Of a stretch of 6,044 bases of DNA, positions 5,401 through 6,044 are shown in pieces. Under the pieces are notes generated by a model. It worked only from the letters and a program-made list of their open reading frames with translations. It made no database searches and had not been told where the DNA came from. The position numbers and the translations under genes are program-made. The stretch's first letter is position 1. Each line of letters opens with the position of its first letter. The stretch lies in contig DASSHA010000193.1 of NCBI GenBank assembly GCA_035693145.1, forward strand, positions 1 through 6,044, in the 5' to 3' direction. Origin of the DNA: DASSHA01 sp035693145 (GTDB lineage Bacteria; Chloroflexota; Limnocylindria; Limnocylindrales; CSP1-4).

Positions 5401-6044
5401 CGGCCCGCCATCGTACCGCCCGCCTCGACGACCTCACGTCCAACGACGCCCGGCCGCCCGAGCACGAACGCCTCGCCCGGCATCGGCCGGCCGCCCGCGG
5501 GCTGGAGCTCGATCAGTCGGAGGCGTCCGTCGGCCGTCGCGAGCGCGAGGCCGCCGCGATCGTCGACGAGGCTGCCCTCGCGATCCCCCGGCTCGGACGC
5601 GGCGACGGCGGCCCGAAGGACCGCCACCCGCTCCCCTCCCTCCGTCTCGAAGAACGTGCCCGGCCACGGCTGATAGGCACGCACCTGACGCTCGAGCTCG
5701 AGCGCCGGTCGCGACGCGTCGAGCCGGCCGTCCTCTCGACGCAGGCGTGCGGTCGTCGTGACACCGGCAGACGGCTGCGGGAACGGCGTGATCGCACCGT
5801 CGATCCACGCGGGCAGGGTTCGCTCGAGGAGCACGCCGGCCTCGGCCGCGAGGACGTCCTCGAGCTCCGGCGCGGACGCGTCGTCCCCGACGGGGATCGG
5901 CTCGGAGACCGCGACGATCGGCCCGGTATCGACGCCCCGGTCCATCCGGATGATCGTCACGGCCGTGTCCGTGTCGCCGGCGAGGATCGTCGCGGCGATC
6001 GGGCTCGCGCCGCGGTGGCGCGGCAGCCGTGATGGGTGGAGGTT
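5397..6044 (-). CDS. fmt: Methionyl-tRNA formyltransferase, 5'-truncated by window edge
   Basis: Transfers a formyl group from 10-formyltetrahydrofolate to the methionine on initiator tRNA. The visible 215 residues begin at the catalytic segment NLHPSRLPRHRGASPI, so about 105 N-terminal residues lie outside the right edge. The Asn and His of NLH (visible residues 1 and 3) and the Asp of GVDTGP (visible residue 39) keep exactly the 38-residue spacing of the E. coli Asn106-His108-Asp144 catalytic set. AVTIIRMDRGVDTG (28-41) and QVRAYQPWPGTFF (C-terminal domain entry) follow the family pattern. RLPRHRG replaces the commoner LLPRWRG. The reading frame closes with TGA at 5399-5397, overlapping the rlmN ATG. 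It is the first gene of this minus-strand string that can be seen; the promoter is outside the window. Confidence 0.95.
   Translation of the reverse strand, partial: NLHPSRLPRHRGASPIAATILAGDTDTAVTIIRMDRGVDTGPIVAVSEPIPVGDDASAPELEDVLAAEAGVLLERTLPAWIDGAITPFPQPSAGVTTTARLRREDGRLDASRPALELERQVRAYQPWPGTFFETEGGERVAVLRAAVAASEPGDREGSLVDDRGGLALATADGRLRLIELQPAGGRPMPGEAFVLGRPGVVGREVVEAGGTMAGR

Noticed and set aside
4291..5673. Plus-strand open frame of 460 codons opposite rlmN and fmt
   Set aside because: It is antisense to two clearly identified genes, with charged low-complexity content.

Overview
The window is very GC-rich DNA (roughly 70% by eye) with tightly packed housekeeping genes and overlapping start/stop codons. 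Six protein genes are read on the minus strand and one, rpmB, on the plus strand. No mobile element, CRISPR array, tRNA or rRNA was found. GC content, protein style and gene order suggest an uncultivated high-GC bacterium, most likely Chloroflexota of the Limnocylindria type. That placement is an inference; a high-GC actinobacterium is the main alternative.

Right to left along the minus strand, the first block is fmt (Met-tRNAi formyltransferase, cut by the right edge), rlmN (23S rRNA/tRNA m2A methyltransferase), rpe (ribulose-phosphate 3-epimerase with an extra C-terminal segment of about 100 residues), a polytopic PAP2-family membrane phosphatase/transferase, and dtd (D-aminoacyl-tRNA deacylase). 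fmt/rlmN overlap as ATGA, rpe/PAP2 overlap as GTGA, and the other gaps are 5 and 10 nt. This is almost certainly one operon with translational coupling. It combines translation initiation, rRNA modification, tRNA proofreading, pentose-phosphate metabolism and an envelope-lipid type enzyme.

Next comes rpmB (ribosomal protein L28) alone on the plus strand, tail-to-tail with dtd across only 25 nt. Left of it, and divergent from it, is fakA (fatty acid kinase, DAK/DhaL family), whose C-terminal part runs off the left edge. The rpmB-fakA gap holds one conspicuous AT-rich island, TATTCTA at 1240-1246, which can be read as a -10 element on either strand.

The order fmt-rlmN-rpe / inverted rpmB / fakA is a compacted version of the arrangement in Bacillus subtilis (fmt-rsmB-rlmN-prpC-prkC-rsgA-rpe-thiN / inverted rpmB / yloU-fakA), including the reversed rpmB. 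The points most worth a second look are the Rpe extension, the absence of a normal in-frame start for fakA, the possible bidirectional promoter, and the inserted PAP2 gene. I see no clear novel defence or mobile system here.
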